Origin: Caldimonas brevitalea
GTDB lineage: Bacteria; Pseudomonadota; Gammaproteobacteria; Burkholderiales; Burkholderiaceae_C
Assembly: GCF_001017435.1 (NCBI RefSeq)
Contig: NZ_CP011371.1
Span: 1,798,001 to 1,862,000 of the forward strand
Reading direction: 5' to 3'
Length of the DNA: 64,000 nt
Under the pieces are notes generated by a model that was given only the letters and a program-made list of their open reading frames with translations, did no database searches and was not told the origin of the DNA. Every line of letters starts with the position of its first letter. Within the stretch, counting starts at the first letter, position 1. Made by a program: the position numbers and the translations under genes. Positions 20,262 through 28,775 of this stretch are shown here, piece by piece.

Positions 20262-23144
20262 ATGCTCCATCGAACGCCAAGAGCGCAGCCTGCGCTCGAA
20301 GAGCTTGCGCACGCACTGGACGTGGTCGTCACGTCCGACACCCGCTTGTTCGAGCTGGACGGTGGAGGCGCCGTCGCCGGTCTGCTCGTCGAGTCGTGGA
20401 CTGCGCACGAGGCGCTCTCCGATCTCTTCGAATACCGGCTGAACGTTCTGTCGGCCGACGCCCACCTGCCCCTCGACCAGATCCTCGGTCAGCCCGCCCG
20501 GTTGAGGGTCACGCTATGCGACGGCAGCCAAGCGGTTCGCAGCGGCGTGGTGATGCAAGCCGGCGCGTTGCAGTGCGACGGCGGCTTCGCGCGGTACCAG
20601 TTGGTCGTGCGCCCCTGGCTCGCGGCGCTGCAATGGCACCGGCGCAGCCAGAGTTTCATCGACCAAAGTGTGGTCGAGATGGTCGAAGCGGTGTTCGCCA
20701 CCCATGCCGCGCTGGCTGCCTGGCGTTGGTCCGACGAGGTGGCGGCCCACCTGGCCGCCGTGTCGCCTCGCCACTATTGCAACCAGTTTCGCGAGAGCGA
20801 TTACGACTTCGTGCGCCGTCTGCTTGATGAGGAGGGCGTCGGCTGGTATTGCGAAGAAGACGACGCTGCACCGCACGGTCACCGTCTGGTGCTGTTCGCC
20901 GACAGCCGCCGCTTCAGTGAAGATGCAAGCAGCGCGAAGGCGGGCGGCATCCACATCCGTCGTGCCAGCAGCCAGGGACAGAGCGACACCCTCCAGACCT
21001 TCGCGCCGTGGCACCGCCTGACCAACGCCACCGTCACCCTGGCCGGCTGGCACTACCCTGGCGAACGCTCGGTGATGGCCACGGTGCCGACCCTGGGACC
21101 CGTTGGCGGTCCCACGGCGCCTCGACTTGAAAGCTACGACCCGGCCGGCGGTGTCGACCACCACAACGGCACCAAGGTGCTGGCGGCCGAACACTACGGC
21201 CGCTGCTTGATCGAGGCCCATGAGGCACACCGGCACCGCTGCCTGGGCAGCGGCACCCTGCGCACCTTACGGCCCGGCACCTCGATCCGCCTTCAAGGCG
21301 CGCCGCTAGGCGATGCGGAGCCGCACGAATACACGGTCACCGAGGTCCGTCACGCGGGCCTCAACAACCTGCCGAAGGATATGCAGGCCCGGGTGCTGGA
21401 GCGCCTTGGCGTCGGTGCCCTTTGCTTCCACGGCCTGGCCATGCCTGAGGCCTTGCGTGCGCAGGCGCAAGCGGCCGGATATGCCAACCAGTTCGAGTGT
21501 GTGCCGGCGCACCGGCCCTGGCGTCGCCGGCTCTGCGACGACACCGGCGCACGCCTCAACCCGAAACCGACCGTGCTGGGCCCGCAGACCGCCGTGGTCG
21601 TCGGCCCACACGGCACACGGGGGACACACGGCAACGACGAGATCTACACCGATCGCCTGGGGCGCATCTGCGTGCAGTTCCATTGGCAACGACGTCACCA
21701 CCTCAGCACCGACGCCGATGCCGCAGCGAGCGGCTCAGAACACAGCATCTGGGTGCGCGTCGCCCAGCCGTGCGCCGGCCCCGGCATGGGCGCACAGTTC
21801 ATCCCGCGGATCGGCCAGGAGGTGCTGGTGGAGTTCGAGGAGTGCGACGTCGACCGTCCCGTCGTGCTCGCCGCTTTCTACAACGGGCGCGGCGAAGGCG
21901 GGAGCCCCGCGGGCGACACCGGCGGCGGTGGCCCAGCCCCGGCCGCCGACGACCTGTTGATGGTGTCCACCGATCAGCGCCCCTCGGGCCAGGGCAATCT
22001 GACCGGCGGCAACAGTCCTCCCTGGCATGGCGCGGCGACTGGCGAGCACCACCAGCAGCGCAATGCCGGCGCGATGAGCGGTTTCAAGAGCCAGGAGTTC
22101 GGCGGAGACGGCCACAACCAGCTCGTGTTCGACGACACCGACGGGCAGCTGCGCTTGCAGGTCGGCACCACCCAGCACGCGACCTGGCTCAACCTCGGCC
22201 ATCTGCTGCACCAGGCCGACAACCACCGCGGCAGCTTCCGCGGCACCGGCTTCGAATTGCGCACCGACGCCTGGGGCGCCTTGCGCGCCGGCCGGGGCGT
22301 CTTGCTCAGCAGCTTCGCCGCGTCGCCCACCACACCCTTCGGTGACAACACGCCCGGCATGGCCCTCGCCCGACAGCAGCAGCAACTGGCGCAGGTGTTC
22401 AGCGAGTCGGCGGCAAGACATCAAGCGGTATCGCAGGCTGGGCAGGAGGGCACTGTCGGCGCCAAGGCGAGTGTGATCGACCCCTGGGCCGCACCCTTGA
22501 TGGCCCTGCGCACGGCCGTCAGCGGCACCGCTTCGGCGTGCGGCCATGGGGCGGCTTTGGACGATGCACGTCGTAAGCACACACGCGCGGATGGGGGCTT
22601 CCTTCCGGCGACCACCGACCCACTGGTGTGCGTTGCGGCAAGAGCGGGCCTGGCGGCGTGTGCCGGCCAAGACTTGCAGGCCGCAGCGGGCGAAACCCTC
22701 CAGGTGGCCAGCGGGCAAGACACCGAGATGGCGATCGGCGGGCAGGCGCGCTTGCACTGCGGGCAGGCGATCGGCGTGTTGGCCGGTGCGGTGCAGCCCG
22801 GGTCGGGCCGAGGCGGCACCGGCCTGACGGTGACCTGCGCCGAAGGTGACCTCGAGGTCCAAGCGCAGGCCGACGGCTTGCAGGTGGCCGCACAGCAAGC
22901 GGTCGATGTGCGCAGTGTTCATGCGCACATCGACTGGGCTGCGGCGAAGAAGATCACCGTGGCCACGGCAGGCGGCGCCAGCATCACGATCGATGCAAAC
23001 GGCATCGTCACGCAGTGCCCGGGGAAGATCACGGTGCGTGCGGGGAGGAAGCATCTGGTGGGTCCAGCGAGCTGCAGCTATGCGCTACCCCGGCTTCCGC
23101 GCGCCGTGATGGAGTTGAACGGCACATTCCCCTTTTCGCTCTAG
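20262..23144 (+). CDS. vgrG: type VI secretion tip protein VgrG
   Basis: VgrG trimers cap the Hcp tube of the type VI secretion system and carry effectors out of the cell. This 960-residue product has the gp27-like N-terminal half, a gp5 OB-fold region (about 440-560, with YTDRLGRICVQFHWQRR and SIWVRVAQPCAGPGMGAQFI), a linker with SPPWHG, and a C-terminal DUF2345-type beta region (about 790-930). No extra enzymatic domain is visible at the C-terminus, so cargo is probably bound rather than fused. The start has a very good ribosome site. The putative effector begins 14 bases downstream. Confidence 0.9.
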   Translation: MLHRTPRAQPALEELAHALDVVVTSDTRLFELDGGGAVAGLLVESWTAHEALSDLFEYRLNVLSADAHLPLDQILGQPARLRVTLCDGSQAVRSGVVMQAGALQCDGGFARYQLVVRPWLAALQWHRRSQSFIDQSVVEMVEAVFATHAALAAWRWSDEVAAHLAAVSPRHYCNQFRESDYDFVRRLLDEEGVGWYCEEDDAAPHGHRLVLFADSRRFSEDASSAKAGGIHIRRASSQGQSDTLQTFAPWHRLTNATVTLAGWHYPGERSVMATVPTLGPVGGPTAPRLESYDPAGGVDHHNGTKVLAAEHYGRCLIEAHEAHRHRCLGSGTLRTLRPGTSIRLQGAPLGDAEPHEYTVTEVRHAGLNNLPKDMQARVLERLGVGALCFHGLAMPEALRAQAQAAGYANQFECVPAHRPWRRRLCDDTGARLNPKPTVLGPQTAVVVGPHGTRGTHGNDEIYTDRLGRICVQFHWQRRHHLSTDADAAASGSEHSIWVRVAQPCAGPGMGAQFIPRIGQEVLVEFEECDVDRPVVLAAFYNGRGEGGSPAGDTGGGGPAPAADDLLMVSTDQRPSGQGNLTGGNSPPWHGAATGEHHQQRNAGAMSGFKSQEFGGDGHNQLVFDDTDGQLRLQVGTTQHATWLNLGHLLHQADNHRGSFRGTGFELRTDAWGALRAGRGVLLSSFAASPTTPFGDNTPGMALARQQQQLAQVFSESAARHQAVSQAGQEGTVGAKASVIDPWAAPLMALRTAVSGTASACGHGAALDDARRKHTRADGGFLPATTDPLVCVAARAGLAACAGQDLQAAAGETLQVASGQDTEMAIGGQARLHCGQAIGVLAGAVQPGSGRGGTGLTVTCAEGDLEVQAQADGLQVAAQQAVDVRSVHAHIDWAAAKKITVATAGGASITIDANGIVTQCPGKITVRAGRKHLVGPASCSYALPRLPRAVMELNGTFPFSL

Positions 23145-23158
23145 GTGGGAAGCTGCCC

Positions 23159-25435
23159 ATGCTGATCAGCTACCCCGTATTGCCGGCGCGTCAGGCCGAC
23201 GAATCCGAAGAGACCTATTTCGAAAGAATCCTGGAAACGCATGTGCTGGCCGATGAAGGCCGCTACCCAGTGAGTACGCTCATGACGAAGGCCGGTGCTC
23301 TACATCGCTGGCATGGAGGGCTCCACCTTCACGGTGGAGCAGAGCCCATTCGTGCGATTGCAGACGGTGTGGTGGTGGCCTTTCGAGTGGCCCGTGGTCG
23401 GGAGGAATATGAGGGCCTCGGCGAGTACGACACCGGCTTCGTGTTGCTTCGCCATGAAACCGAGACAGGGGACAACACGCGGGTCCGCTTCTACTCGCTG
23501 TACATGCACCTTGCCTGCGGCAGGGGGCTTTCTCCCGAGCGCTTCGCTCAGCTCCCGCCATGGTGGCGCCAAGCGATCCCTGGGCCGGTCGTGCAGACCC
23601 CGTCCAACTTGAGGGTGTGGCGCAAGGACGTGATCGGTTTCGCGGGCCAGTTGTACGGTCGCGAAACCTGCCACTTCGAGGTGTTCGCGACAGAGGCCGA
23701 TCTCGCCGAATTCTGGCGTGACAGCGCGACGGTGACCAAGGGCGCGGGCAGCCCCGATTTCTTCGGGCATGCACACTTTGTCGTCCCCCCCGGCCGCCCG
23801 TTCAAGGACCGACACCCGCGAGCGGCCGCGGCAGGTCCGCATCGGATCGACTTTCCTGGCGCCCAGGACTTCCCGTTGGAAGTGGGTCAATCGGGGCACA
23901 ACGCCGAGACGCTCTACGTGAGCGTGCGTCTGGAGCAAGGGCAGCGCATAACCACGACGTACCGAGCCATCGCCGGCGGTCGCTATGAACAGGTCGGAAT
24001 GCCGGTCGTGCAGAAGGGCTACGAGTATGAGTTGTACCGCCTGGCGACGGCGCTCTACCCGGACTGCCCCAGCGCAGGGCTGGAGTGGATTCGATTCGGG
24101 CGCTTGCTAAGTCGTGATACCACCACGCGCAGCGAGAACTGGCAACTTATCCGGTATGCCGAGGGCGCTGTCGGGTACATCGACCTGGCCCCCGACACAG
24201 TGGCGAAACTGAGTGACGCCGATTTTCCTCACTGGCACGGATGGGAGCGCCGGTCCGAGGGCGAGATCGCCGCTGCGGGCGACGGCGTATGCGACGACGC
24301 TCACACGCTGGCTTGGGTGGAGGGAGGCGACGACGCCGCGCGCCTCAAGCTGCGGCACTTGGTGTGCAAACAGCCGAGCGAGTGGGATGCGAAAGACTTG
24401 TGGCACCGTTACGCTCGATTGCGGCAACCCGGTCAGCCGCTCGATACCCCAGCCGCACGGAAGAAGTTCGAGCAGCACGTCCAGACGTTGGCTTTTTGGG
24501 GGAGCTTGGGGATGAAGGAGCGGAGTGTTTGGTTCTTTCATCCGCTGCAGTTTGTGCATCACTACCGGCGCTGTGGTTGGATGTCGTTGGACGAGATGAC
24601 GCAAATGATTCCACGGCGCTCGACTGGCGCAGGGCTTGTTCCTTGGGCGGACGCACAACGGAGACTCGAGTCAGGCATCGCCCCTTCCGGCGCTATGCCC
24701 CCGCGGCTACATCCTGCATTGAACCAAGCACTCAGAAAGTACATCGTGTTGTCGCCGCAACGTCGGGCCCACTTCTTTGCCCAAGTGCTGCAAGAGACAG
24801 GCGGTCTGACCGCTGATGCCGAAAACGGCAACGAGGCGTACTTTCGTAGGATGTACGAGGTGATAACGCCACAGGAAGCAGAGACTGAGTACGACCGTGC
24901 CGTCCAACGTGGCCGAAAGTTGCCGAACGGCCGCTGGCCAATAGAGATTGCACCCGCAGGCGCGCGCTCCGCGAAGATCACGAACAAGCTCACCTATGTC
25001 GCGTCGCGTCCTAAACGAGTTCAGGAGAAGGCGCAAGAACTTGGCAACAGCGACTCGGGGGACGGGCCGCGGTTCAAGGGGCGCGGATTGATTCAGCTGA
25101 CGGGACGGGCAGGGTACCTGGCCTATGGACGGTTCCGGGGTCGGAACTACACCGCTCAGCCCAATGAAGAACTTCTCGCTACAGAGGCCCAAACGGCTGC
25201 TGACGTATCCGGAAAATATTGGATTAACGCCGCTGCCTTTGGTGGGAAGAACATCAACCGACTTGCGGACACAGGTTGTAGCCCCAGCCAAGTCGAATCG
25301 GTGACGCGCGCGGTCAACGGTGGAACGACCCACTTGGATCTCCGCGGTGAGTACTTTGGGTACGCATGGGGCCTGTTAGGTGACGGGGCAGTTCCCCGTG
25401 ACACTACTACGCTGATTCGGCAGAAGCAGCCATGA
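23159..25435 (+). CDS. putative T6SS cargo effector: M23-like plus GH19-like peptidoglycan hydrolase
   Basis: The product has 758 residues. The N-terminal part resembles LytM/M23 peptidases: HGGLHLH at 52-58, a beta core, YSLYMHL around H117, and CHFEVF with H172. The usual HxH pair before FE is not intact, because position 170 is Thr, so metal binding may be lost. The C-terminal third resembles GH19 chitinase/endolysin: ETGGL with E546 as likely general acid, and GRGLIQLTG starting at G641. There is no signal peptide, as expected for T6SS cargo. It lies between vgrG and a small exported protein it overlaps by 4 bases. I infer a cell-wall-degrading antibacterial effector; the exact bond cut is unknown. 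Base composition falls toward its 3' half. Confidence 0.75.
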   Translation: MLISYPVLPARQADESEETYFERILETHVLADEGRYPVSTLMTKAGALHRWHGGLHLHGGAEPIRAIADGVVVAFRVARGREEYEGLGEYDTGFVLLRHETETGDNTRVRFYSLYMHLACGRGLSPERFAQLPPWWRQAIPGPVVQTPSNLRVWRKDVIGFAGQLYGRETCHFEVFATEADLAEFWRDSATVTKGAGSPDFFGHAHFVVPPGRPFKDRHPRAAAAGPHRIDFPGAQDFPLEVGQSGHNAETLYVSVRLEQGQRITTTYRAIAGGRYEQVGMPVVQKGYEYELYRLATALYPDCPSAGLEWIRFGRLLSRDTTTRSENWQLIRYAEGAVGYIDLAPDTVAKLSDADFPHWHGWERRSEGEIAAAGDGVCDDAHTLAWVEGGDDAARLKLRHLVCKQPSEWDAKDLWHRYARLRQPGQPLDTPAARKKFEQHVQTLAFWGSLGMKERSVWFFHPLQFVHHYRRCGWMSLDEMTQMIPRRSTGAGLVPWADAQRRLESGIAPSGAMPPRLHPALNQALRKYIVLSPQRRAHFFAQVLQETGGLTADAENGNEAYFRRMYEVITPQEAETEYDRAVQRGRKLPNGRWPIEIAPAGARSAKITNKLTYVASRPKRVQEKAQELGNSDSGDGPRFKGRGLIQLTGRAGYLAYGRFRGRNYTAQPNEELLATEAQTAADVSGKYWINAAAFGGKNINRLADTGCSPSQVESVTRAVNGGTTHLDLRGEYFGYAWGLLGDGAVPRDTTTLIRQKQP

Positions 25436-26127
25436 AGCTGGAAACAGGACGCCGATTCTTCTGCGCTGTCGTTGCACTGATTGCAAACGTAGAGGCCGGG
25501 GCGCAAACGAGGCATGAGCCGACGATCGAACTCGGTCGTGAGGATGCACGCCGGTGCGGCTTGTCCATGCGGTATCCCTTATGGTTCGCCAATCCGGTCA
25601 TCGGCTGTTCAGGCGACTACCGGACCGCACGGCAAGCTGGTCTTGCCATGTTGTACTTTCAGTACGACGAAGCTCGAGACGAGTATGCAAAGACACTTCG
25701 CTTGGAAGTCGCCCGCCGGCCGCTAGAAAGCGCCCTGACTGCCCCGGACGCCATCGTGATCCGGCGTCGGGACGGCTCGATAGGGCTCAACGATGTTTAC
25801 CGGTGGGGCGGCTGCGGCCAAACGGCGGTCGACCTCAAAGTGGAGTCGGTGGTGGGCCGCAACTGGAACGGCTGGGTGGTCGAGCAGGTGTTTCCGATGC
25901 CGAAGAGGCCGCTCCGGAGTGAGGCCTGCCAGAAGTTCACGCCGGAGTACAAGTGCGTTGACATGACTTTTGGCAACGACAAGATGAGCGTCCAGCTTGC
26001 CAGCCATTGCTTTCTTCGCAAGCGCGTGCACAACCTGGACAAGGAACTGAGCTACGACGTTTTTATGGACACAATCAAGACGATAGAGTTTCATGAGGGT
26101 TCAGTGAGCGTCCCGCGCTCGAACTGA
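25432..26127 (+). CDS. putative periplasmic immunity protein
   Basis: I do not recognise a named family. The 231-residue product opens with a signal-like segment (MKLETGRRFFCAVVALIANVEAGAQ) and has six further cysteines, which suggests a disulfide-bonded periplasmic protein. Its ATG overlaps the stop of the putative hydrolase effector (ATGA). Exported partners encoded right after T6SS cell-wall effectors are normally cognate immunity proteins, and that is the inference here. Base composition is less GC-rich than the core genes. Confidence 0.6.
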   Translation: MKLETGRRFFCAVVALIANVEAGAQTRHEPTIELGREDARRCGLSMRYPLWFANPVIGCSGDYRTARQAGLAMLYFQYDEARDEYAKTLRLEVARRPLESALTAPDAIVIRRRDGSIGLNDVYRWGGCGQTAVDLKVESVVGRNWNGWVVEQVFPMPKRPLRSEACQKFTPEYKCVDMTFGNDKMSVQLASHCFLRKRVHNLDKELSYDVFMDTIKTIEFHEGSVSVPRSN

Positions 26128-26162
26128 GGCCGGTCTTCGGGTCCCATCGTCCTAACCGCTCT

Positions 26163-26190
26163 TAGGGCTTCTCGATCCCGAGAAGCCCTA
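26163..26190. terminator. perfect inverted repeat between convergent genes
   Basis: TAGGGCTTCTCG and CGAGAAGCCCTA form a 12-bp perfect stem around ATCC. It lies between the plus-strand immunity gene and a minus-strand gene, a fitting place for a bidirectional terminator, but it lacks T-tracts. Confidence 0.55.
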
Positions 26191-26268
26191 GGCACTCACG
26201 GGGTGCGACAGCCTGTCCAATGGCATCGCGAGCCCTGCACGCCGGTTAGGCTGAGCGGTAAGCCAGGG

Positions 26269-26745
26269 TCACCCCCCCTTCACCTCTTTCCCATACTGCT
26301 CAATCACCCCCGCCGCCGTCCGGAAGCCTTCGATCGCGGCCGGGAAGCCGCAATACACCGCGCTGTGCAGCAGCACTTCCTTCAGTTCGTCCACGCTGAC
26401 GCCGTTGTTGAGTGCGCCGCGCACATGGCCTTCCAGTTCCTTTTGTTTGCCCAGAGCCACCAGCATCGCCACCGTCAGCATGCTGCGCGTTTTCAAGGGC
26501 AGGCCTTCTCTCGTCCAGACCGTGCCCCAGGCGAAGGCGGTCACCAGTTCCTGCAGATCGGCCTGGAAAGCGCCGGCGTTGCCGAGCGCGCGGTCGACGT
26601 GTGTGTCCCCCAGCACCTTACGTCGTACGGCCAAACCGCCGTCGAAGGCCGCGGCGATCGGCGACGAAGGCTCGAAGGGCAGGGGGGACGGCGAGGGCCG
26701 GGCGGTACCGGCGGCGTTGGTGTCGGTGTCGTGTGCGTTGCTCAT
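26269..26745 (-). CDS. carboxymuconolactone decarboxylase family protein
   Basis: The 158-residue product belongs to the CMD/AhpD-like fold family. The core from residue 30 onward reads RRKVLGDTHVDRAL, then WTREGLPLKTRSMLTVAMLV and LLHSAVYCGFPAAIEGF, close to PcaC-type sequences. PcaC decarboxylates 4-carboxymuconolactone in protocatechuate breakdown, but no other pca gene is nearby, so the true substrate is open. The ATG at 26745 has GGGAGA before it; the frame is open to 26889 without support. Confidence 0.8.
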   Translation of the reverse strand: MSNAHDTDTNAAGTARPSPSPLPFEPSSPIAAAFDGGLAVRRKVLGDTHVDRALGNAGAFQADLQELVTAFAWGTVWTREGLPLKTRSMLTVAMLVALGKQKELEGHVRGALNNGVSVDELKEVLLHSAVYCGFPAAIEGFRTAAGVIEQYGKEVKGG

Positions 26746-26901
26746 AGAAATCTCCCGGCCGCACCCGGCGGCCCGATGTCGTAAGAGGGTGTCGTCGCCG
26801 CCACAGTCCGGCGCGGGTTGCTGCCGCGGCCGCCACCTCGGGCCCAGCGGCAACGAACGGCCGTTGCAGCCCGACCGCGGCGAGATCAACGCCCGCGATT
26901 G

Positions 26902-27786
26902 TCACCCGCCCGGACGCCGACGCGGCAGCAGGCCGGTGGTGAGCGCGGTGCCGAGCAGGATCACCACGCTGCCCACCACCATCGCGCCGGTGACCGCTTC
27001 GCCCAGGAACAGCCAGCCCCAGACCACCGCGAACGCCGGGATCAAAAAGGTCACCGCAATGGTGTTGGCTGGCCCGACCCGCGCAATCAGCCGGAAGTAC
27101 AGGATGTAGGCGACACCGGTGCACAGCACGGCCAGCGCGACGGTCGCTGCCCAGGCTTTGGCCGAGGGCAGGGTCGCGGGCCACCAGATCATGGCCGGCC
27201 CCAGCAGGAACAGCGCCGACGCGGTCTGCGTGCCGGCGGCCACCGCGAGCGGCGGCACGCCCGCCAGGTGGCGCTTGGTGTAGCTGGCCGAGACGCCATA
27301 GCAGAACGTCGCCGCCAGGCAGGCGAGCACCGCCCAGCCCGTGTCCGCCACGCCGGGCTTGAAGCTGGCCTTGTCCCAGGCGAGCCACAGCACGCCGAGG
27401 AAACCGATCGCGAGCCCGGCAGCCCGCCAACGGGTCGGCCGGTCCTTCAACCACACCCACGCCACGACGGCGCCGAACAGCGGTGTGGTGGCGTTGAAGA
27501 TCGACGACAGCCCGGCCGTGATCGACAGCGCCGCGTAGCTGAAACACAGGAAGGGCAGGCCGCTGGTCAAGACGCCGGCGATCGCCAGATGCCGGGCATG
27601 CGTTCTCAGCGCGCCTGCCTGGCCACGCGAGACCAACAAGGGCAGCAGGAACAGGCTGGCGCCGGCCACCCGTACCGCCGCCAAGGCGACAGGGCCGAAC
27701 TCGGCAGCGCTCAGCCGCATGAACAAGAACGACGCGCCCCAAATGGCGGCGAGCAACAACATGTTGAGCAGATCGGGGCGGGTCAT
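26902..27786 (-). CDS. EamA/DMT family transporter
   Basis: The 294-residue membrane protein has the pattern of ten hydrophobic helices in two EamA repeats. Motifs include AAIWGASFLFMRL near the N-terminus, and LCTGVAYILYFRLIARVGP and FLGEAVTGAMVVGSVVIL in the second half. These drug/metabolite carriers export amino acids, metabolites or drugs; the substrate cannot be told from sequence. The start is set at MTRPDLLNM; a longer frame to 27948 adds a hydrophilic tail with no family match. Confidence 0.88.
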   Translation of the reverse strand: MTRPDLLNMLLLAAIWGASFLFMRLSAAEFGPVALAAVRVAGASLFLLPLLVSRGQAGALRTHARHLAIAGVLTSGLPFLCFSYAALSITAGLSSIFNATTPLFGAVVAWVWLKDRPTRWRAAGLAIGFLGVLWLAWDKASFKPGVADTGWAVLACLAATFCYGVSASYTKRHLAGVPPLAVAAGTQTASALFLLGPAMIWWPATLPSAKAWAATVALAVLCTGVAYILYFRLIARVGPANTIAVTFLIPAFAVVWGWLFLGEAVTGAMVVGSVVILLGTALTTGLLPRRRPGG

Positions 27787-28133
27787 GCGGGGGTACTGAT
27801 GATGATGAATGAAGTGCAGGTCATCGGAGGGGAGCGGCGCGAAGCTTGGGGCGTGTGTCGCGAAGTGCTGCTGGTGCCGCCTGCGCGTCACAGCGCGCGG
27901 GGCACCGAGCGCAACCTCCCGATGGCCGCAGGAGCGAGTGTGATGCAAAGGCGTAATGGACGCAGGTCAGGGATCAAGAGCGAAGAGCGGCCCGTCCATC
28001 TCCGCCGCGAGACGCTGCCTGGCGCGCCACCGCCATGACCCGACGGCACCTGTGCACGCGCCTCGGCTGTGGGGGGGCAGACCGGGACCCTGTCCTGCGT
28101 CCCTTTCCCGCGTCCTACAACGGCTCCCTTCAA
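27787..28133. other. intergenic region upstream of eamA-type gene
   Basis: I see no supportable gene in this stretch. Open frames here have no family features and overlap each other. It probably contains the promoter of the minus-strand transporter. Confidence 0.4.
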
Positions 28134-28224
28134 CTGCAGCCCAGTGCTGCAGCACCGAGCTGCACCAGTGGGCTGCACCACTGGGCTGCACAGCTGGTCT
28201 GTACAGCTGGTCTGCACCACTGGC
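28134..28224. repeat. 13-bp tandem repeat (seven units)
   Basis: Seven consecutive 13-base units follow the consensus CTGCACCACTGGG. Units starting at 28160, 28173, 28186, 28199 and 28212 are close to each other; those at 28134 and 28147 match 9 and 10 of 13 bases. Units carry CAGCTG or CCACTGG/CCAGTGG, so the array can also fold. It ends 20 bases from the ogt stop codon. Confidence 0.85.
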
Positions 28225-28244
28225 CCCCGACCCCAGCTCCCAGC

Positions 28245-28775
28245 TCACACCGCCAGCACCCCTTCGAGCCGCAGCAGCGCCACCTTGCGCTCCAAGCCCC
28301 CGGCATACCCGGTGAGCCCGCCGCTGCTGCCGATCACGCGGTGGCAGGGCACGATGATCGACACCGGGTTGCGGCCGACCGCCGCGCCGACTGCCCGGCA
28401 TGCGCTCAGCGTGCCGACCCGTTCGGCGATGCTGCGATAGCTCGTCGTGTGGCCTGTCGGGATGGTGAGCAGGGCCTGCCACACGGCCCGCTGGAATGCC
28501 GTGCCGTGCAAGTCCAGCGGTGCGCTGAACTCGGTCGGCTCGCCGCGCCAAAACGCGTCGAGCTCACGCTCAGTCTGCAGCAGCAAGGGGTCGTCGGCCT
28601 GCCACGGGGCGCTCAGTCCGCCCGGGTGGTCCTTCTGCCCTTCGAACCACAGACCGGCCAGCCCGTCGGCCGTGCGGGCCAGCAAAATCTCGCCGAGCGG
28701 CGAGGTGATGCGGTGCTGGGCGGTGTAGGGCGCGCGCAGCGCAGCGGGCATGGGATAGGACTTGGACTTGATCAT
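28245..28775 (-). CDS. ogt: methylated-DNA--protein-cysteine methyltransferase
   Basis: Ogt repairs O6-methylguanine by moving the methyl group to its own cysteine, a suicide reaction. The active site IIVPCHRVIG is present with C144, together with GTAFQRAVWQALLTIPTG and YAGGLERK. The length of 176 residues fits. I chose the ATG that overlaps the upstream ada-alkA stop (ATGA); ATGs at 28787 and 28751 are alternatives. Overlap indicates co-expression with the Ada-type regulator. Confidence 0.93.
   Translation of the reverse strand: MIKSKSYPMPAALRAPYTAQHRITSPLGEILLARTADGLAGLWFEGQKDHPGGLSAPWQADDPLLLQTERELDAFWRGEPTEFSAPLDLHGTAFQRAVWQALLTIPTGHTTSYRSIAERVGTLSACRAVGAAVGRNPVSIIVPCHRVIGSSGGLTGYAGGLERKVALLRLEGVLAV

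Noticed and set aside
28134..28224. CRISPR array
   Set aside because: The 13-base units are directly adjacent without unique spacers, and no cas gene is nearby.
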